Assembly: GCF_013149275.1 (NCBI RefSeq)
Contig: NZ_JABGNA010000001.1
Location: 868,001 to 932,000 of the forward strand
Length of the DNA stretch: 64,000 bases
DNA from: Mucilaginibacter sp. SG564
Lineage (GTDB): Bacteria > Bacteroidota > Bacteroidia > Sphingobacteriales > Sphingobacteriaceae
Direction of reading: 5' to 3'
Position numbers and translations under genes: made by a program. This document shows positions 61,498 to 64,000 of this stretch, piece by piece; position 1 is the first letter of the stretch, and each line of letters opens with the position of its first letter. The notes under the pieces are model-generated. The model made no database searches. It was given only the letters and a program-made list of their open reading frames with translations, and was not told the DNA's origin.

Positions 61498-61554
61498 AAT
61501 CAATCGGCAACGAGGTTAACGCATATTGCTAACCTCTTTATAATCAATCGGCAA
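61498..61554. promoter_or_regulatory. Operator-like site between divergent units
   Basis: The direct repeat AATCAATCGGCAA occurs at 61498 and 61542 (44 bp apart). It frames a palindrome GAGGTTA (61512-61518) and TAACCTC (61530-61536). This lies in the intergenic region that must carry the promoters of the beta-barrel/haloperoxidase unit and the sulfur-transport pair. A regulator-binding site is plausible; none is known to me. Confidence 0.5.
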
Positions 61555-61709
61555 TACTAAAGACAATCAATAACTGAATTATGCTTACAAGCAGATGAAA
61601 TACTTTTCAGTCTATGATCAACCAGATAGGCATGGCAACCGGCGGCTCAGATCTATTTAGTTTACAGGATTATGGACACAATAAATATATTTACAATAAT
61701 ATAATTATC

Positions 61710-62273
61710 ATGATGGATATTTTAAAACAACCCTGGCCCTGGTATGTAGCTGGCCCATTGATTGGCCTTGTGGTTCCGGCTCTTTTATTGGCAGGCAATA
61801 AGGCCTTCGGTATATCATCCTCATTGAGGCATATCTGCGCGGCTTGTTTACCCGCAAATATTCCCTTTTTTAAATACGAATGGAAAAAGGAAAGCTGGAA
61901 CCTGTTTTTTGTTGCAGGTATTGTGCTGGGTGGTTTTATAGCCACACAATATTTATCGGGTAATCATCCGGTTAATATTAATCCACAAACCACTACCCTA
62001 CTTAAACAGCAAGGTATAACCGATTTTAGCGGCCTCCTGCCGCATGATGTATTTAACTTTAATCAATTGCTCACACTAAGGGGATTCATTTTCATGGTTA
62101 TTGGTGGCTTTCTGGTGGGCTTTGGCACCCGGTATGCAGGCGGTTGCACATCGGGGCACGCCATTATGGGTATCTCAACTTTACAATGGCCATCTGTTGT
62201 AGCCACATGCTGCTTCATGGCGGGTGGCCTTGTCATGACCTGGTTTATTTTGCCTTATCTTATTAGCTTGTAA
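61710..62273 (+). CDS. YeeE/YedE-family sulfur transport protein, first half
   Basis: Inner-membrane protein of about 188 aa from the ATG at 61710 ([19 protein letters not shown]). The frame is open back to 61614, but the upstream residues are not membrane-like and the family begins near [16 protein letters not shown]. The conserved pore motif [16 protein letters not shown] has the Cys that carries sulfur in this family (thiosulfate/sulfur permeases related to TsuA). A second Cys pair occurs in RHICAACLP. The next gene, 1 bp on, is the partner subunit, so the two act as a split pair. Confidence 0.88.
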   Translation: MMDILKQPWPWYVAGPLIGLVVPALLLAGNKAFGISSSLRHICAACLPANIPFFKYEWKKESWNLFFVAGIVLGGFIATQYLSGNHPVNINPQTTTLLKQQGITDFSGLLPHDVFNFNQLLTLRGFIFMVIGGFLVGFGTRYAGGCTSGHAIMGISTLQWPSVVATCCFMAGGLVMTWFILPYLISL

Positions 62274-62274
62274 T

Positions 62275-62685
62275 ATGCCTAACATTAAATATCTCATCAT
62301 CGGAATGCTTTTTGGGATTGTGCTGGTTAAATCGGAAGTGATATCCTGGTTCCGGATACAGGAAATGTTCCGGCTGCAATCATTTCATATGTACGGCATT
62401 ATCGGCAGCGCCATTGTAGTTGGTCTTATCTCTGTATTACTGATCAGGCGTTTTCAGGCCAAAACCATATCCGGAGAACCTATCGTTATCCCGGTTAAAA
62501 AATTCCACTGGGGTAATGTTTATGGTGGCTTGATATTTGGGCTGGGCTGGGCTATAACAGGAGCATGCCCGGGTCCGCTGTTTGCTCAGATAGGCAGTGG
62601 TTTCTTTGTAATTATAGTTACGCTACTGAGCGCCATAGCCGGTACCTGGGTTTATGGCCTGCTCAGGGACAAGCTTCCGCACTGA
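62275..62685 (+). CDS. YeeE/YedE-family sulfur transport protein, second half
   Basis: A 136-aa inner-membrane protein with about four hydrophobic segments. The conserved segment GLGWAITGACPGPLFAQIGSG mirrors the GGCTSGH motif of the preceding gene and has one Cys. In many bacteria the full-length protein is made as one chain of about 350 aa; here the two halves are separate genes 1 bp apart. Likely substrates are thiosulfate or a related sulfur species. It is convergent with the acetyltransferase gene. Confidence 0.87.
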   Translation: MPNIKYLIIGMLFGIVLVKSEVISWFRIQEMFRLQSFHMYGIIGSAIVVGLISVLLIRRFQAKTISGEPIVIPVKKFHWGNVYGGLIFGLGWAITGACPGPLFAQIGSGFFVIIVTLLSAIAGTWVYGLLRDKLPH

Positions 62686-62721
62686 TTTACTGTCGATGAT
62701 AAACTATGATTTGTTTCAGTT

Positions 62722-63297
62722 TTAATTTCCACCAGCATCCTGTACATCGCTAATTGAACGAATAACCCGCGCCGGGTTTCCTCCTACAAGGGTATTCGGT
62801 GGGACATTCTTAGTAACTACAGAACCTGCGGCTACAACCGAGTTTTTGCCTATTGTTACGCCACCGATGATAATTGCACCGGCGGCGATCCAAACGTTTC
62901 TTTCGATTACAATAGGCTTTCCGATGGTAACGGAACGACGTTGCGATGGATCAAGGGGATGTCCAGTGGTAATAATACTTACATTCGGCCCAATCATCAC
63001 ATCATCTCCTATGTCGAGCCCGCCAAGATCATAGAAAGTACAGTTCTGATTAATAAAGACATTACGCCCTATACGGATCTCGTTCCCACCAGCGGTATAG
63101 AATGGGGGGATCAGCGAAAAGCGTTCATCCACATCTTTGCCAATAAGCTCGCTGAATAGGGCTCGAATTTCATCAGCATCATTAAATGTCAATCGGTTAA
63201 GTTTTGTGGTAATCTCCATCGCCTGTTTTACGTTTGCCACCATGGCCGCCGACTCTGGTGTTCTTCTGTAAATTATCCTGGTGTTATCGTCATTCAT
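62722..63297 (-). CDS. Hexapeptide-repeat acetyltransferase (LacA/Maa-like)
   Basis: A 191-aa cytoplasmic acetyl-CoA-dependent O-acetyltransferase of the maltose/galactoside/NodL type. It has an N-terminal helical cap, then left-handed beta-helix repeats: IRIGRNVFINQNCTFYDLGGLDIGDDVMIGPNVSI, and VWIAAGAIIIGGVTIGKNSVVAAGSVV near the end. The catalytic His is in TTGHPLDP. The closing motif NTLVGGNPARVIRSI is diagnostic. The acceptor sugar is unknown. It stands alone, with its promoter in the gap 63298-63404, shared with the divergent TlpA-like gene. Confidence 0.92.
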   Translation of the reverse strand: MNDDNTRIIYRRTPESAAMVANVKQAMEITTKLNRLTFNDADEIRALFSELIGKDVDERFSLIPPFYTAGGNEIRIGRNVFINQNCTFYDLGGLDIGDDVMIGPNVSIITTGHPLDPSQRRSVTIGKPIVIERNVWIAAGAIIIGGVTIGKNSVVAAGSVVTKNVPPNTLVGGNPARVIRSISDVQDAGGN

Positions 63298-63404
63298 TAT
63301 TTGTTACTTTTTTAGCTTATAATTGCCTTCCCCTCTCATCGAAGTAAAGTTAGTAATAGAAGTCTCGGGGAAATTATATTTTTAACCAAAGACTTTACCC
63401 AATA

Positions 63405-63992
63405 ATGGAAAAGAAAAAATTAACTGCTGGTAATATTACCTATCTGCTGTCGGCGGCTATTATAGTTATTATGCTGGTAAACCCAACAGCGAAAGCTTTA
63501 TTGATACGAGGTTTGATTGGTATTGGTTTTTTTAAGCCCGACATCCCTGTTCAGGTATCGAAAAAAGCTTTAGCCGACCCCTTTAATATCTCTTTCAGGG
63601 ATAGCACAGGAAGGATTTTAAATACAGCCGATTTAAAAGGTAAAGTGATATTTGTAAATTTTTGGGCCACATGGTGTCCGCCTTGTATCGCGGAAATGCC
63701 TACCCTTAATGGGTTCTATAAGCAGTATAAAAATGCTCCCAATGTGGTTTTCATACTGGCCGATGTAGATAACAACTATACAAAAGCCAACGAGTTTATG
63801 AAAAAACATCATTACGTTTTACCTGTGTATACATTAGCCAGTAATATACCGGAAGACATCATGGACGGAACAATCCCAACTACCCTGGTATTTAATAAAA
63901 AAGGCGAACTGGTATTTAGACATACTAATACTGCTAATTACAACAGCGCGGGATTTACAGATTATTTCACTACCCTATTAAACAATAAGTAG
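63405..63992 (+). CDS. TlpA-like membrane-anchored thioredoxin
   Basis: A 195-aa protein with one N-terminal membrane segment (about 12-30), not followed by a clear cleavage site. The thioredoxin-like domain thus faces the periplasm. The active site is FWATWCPPCIAEMP, the TlpA/ResA CxxC form. The cis-Pro region is DGTIPTTLVF and the fold-type insert VIFVNFWATW precedes the site. It is a probable thiol-disulfide reductase for cytochrome maturation or envelope proteins. It ends 8 bp from the window edge. Confidence 0.9.
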   Translation: MEKKKLTAGNITYLLSAAIIVIMLVNPTAKALLIRGLIGIGFFKPDIPVQVSKKALADPFNISFRDSTGRILNTADLKGKVIFVNFWATWCPPCIAEMPTLNGFYKQYKNAPNVVFILADVDNNYTKANEFMKKHHYVLPVYTLASNIPEDIMDGTIPTTLVFNKKGELVFRHTNTANYNSAGFTDYFTTLLNNK

Positions 63993-64000
63993 CTACTTCA

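Noticed and set aside
1..64000. tRNA or rRNA genes
   Set aside because: No cloverleaf-type or rRNA-like segments were recognised while reading; a covariance-model scan could still find one.

Overview
The window reads as a chromosomal segment of a Bacteroidota bacterium, most likely of the family Sphingobacteriaceae (Mucilaginibacter- or Pedobacter-like). This rests on gene content (FtsX/MacB permease arrays, DUF4251, DUF4097, RidA/D-threonine-aldolase-like genes), on leaders that are AT-rich and mostly lack Shine-Dalgarno sequences, and on short palindromic intergenic repeats of a type common in these genomes. The genus is inference from memory; nothing in the window fixes it. I saw no rRNA or tRNA genes, CRISPR array, transposase or prophage gene. 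REGION 1 (1-38148) is one large export locus. Read from right to left on the minus strand it encodes a HlyD-type periplasmic adaptor, an ABC ATPase, five MacB/FtsX permeases, a DUF4097 repeat protein, two more permeases, a small GNAT acetyltransferase, five more permeases, a second ABC ATPase and the start of a TolC-type outer-membrane protein cut by the window edge. That is twelve full-length permeases of about 790-825 residues, each an internal duplication of the FtsX unit and none fused to an ATPase. Divergent from them on the plus strand lie an NtrC-type sigma-54 response regulator and its sensor kinase. Four intergenic gaps (1304, 13584, 19385, 35213) carry the same 38-bp tandem operator: two boxes of the type GTNCGN-N4-GNNACA exactly 22 bp apart. 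Each lies 55-57 bp upstream of a TGGYAY element resembling the -24 half of a sigma-54 promoter. This divides the locus into four similarly controlled transcription units that together supply all parts of a tripartite exporter. A fifth matching promoter faces the regulator gene and could share the operator at 35213. REGION 2 (38149-43240): a palindromic repeat, then a plus-strand set with a MocR/PdxR-like regulator, a GNAT-like protein, an MFS exporter, an NADPH-FMN-reductase-like flavoprotein and a periplasmic thioredoxin-like protein. REGION 3 (43241-46860): htpG behind a 145-bp element with helically phased GTTAAAA repeats, then a DUF1801/YdeI-like protein and a DUF4251 protein. REGION 4 (46978-54658, minus strand): a minimal ethanolamine pathway (permease, EutB, EutC) without microcompartment genes; a Tat-type secreted sugar-isomerase-like protein whose upstream region carries a second copy of the 145-bp element; and a GH63-like glucosidase. 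REGION 5 (54659-60516, minus strand): hairpin-forming repeats; a RidA / D-threonine-aldolase-like / M19 dipeptidase operon; an internally duplicated DoxX-like membrane protein; and a vanadium-haloperoxidase-like lipoprotein that follows a predicted beta-barrel gene. REGION 6 (60535-64000): the beta-barrel gene, a divergent YeeE/YedE sulfur-transport pair with an operator-like palindrome in front, a hexapeptide acetyltransferase and a TlpA-like thioredoxin. The observations most worth testing are the permease array with its repeated regulatory geometry and the paired 145-bp elements at htpG and the isomerase gene.
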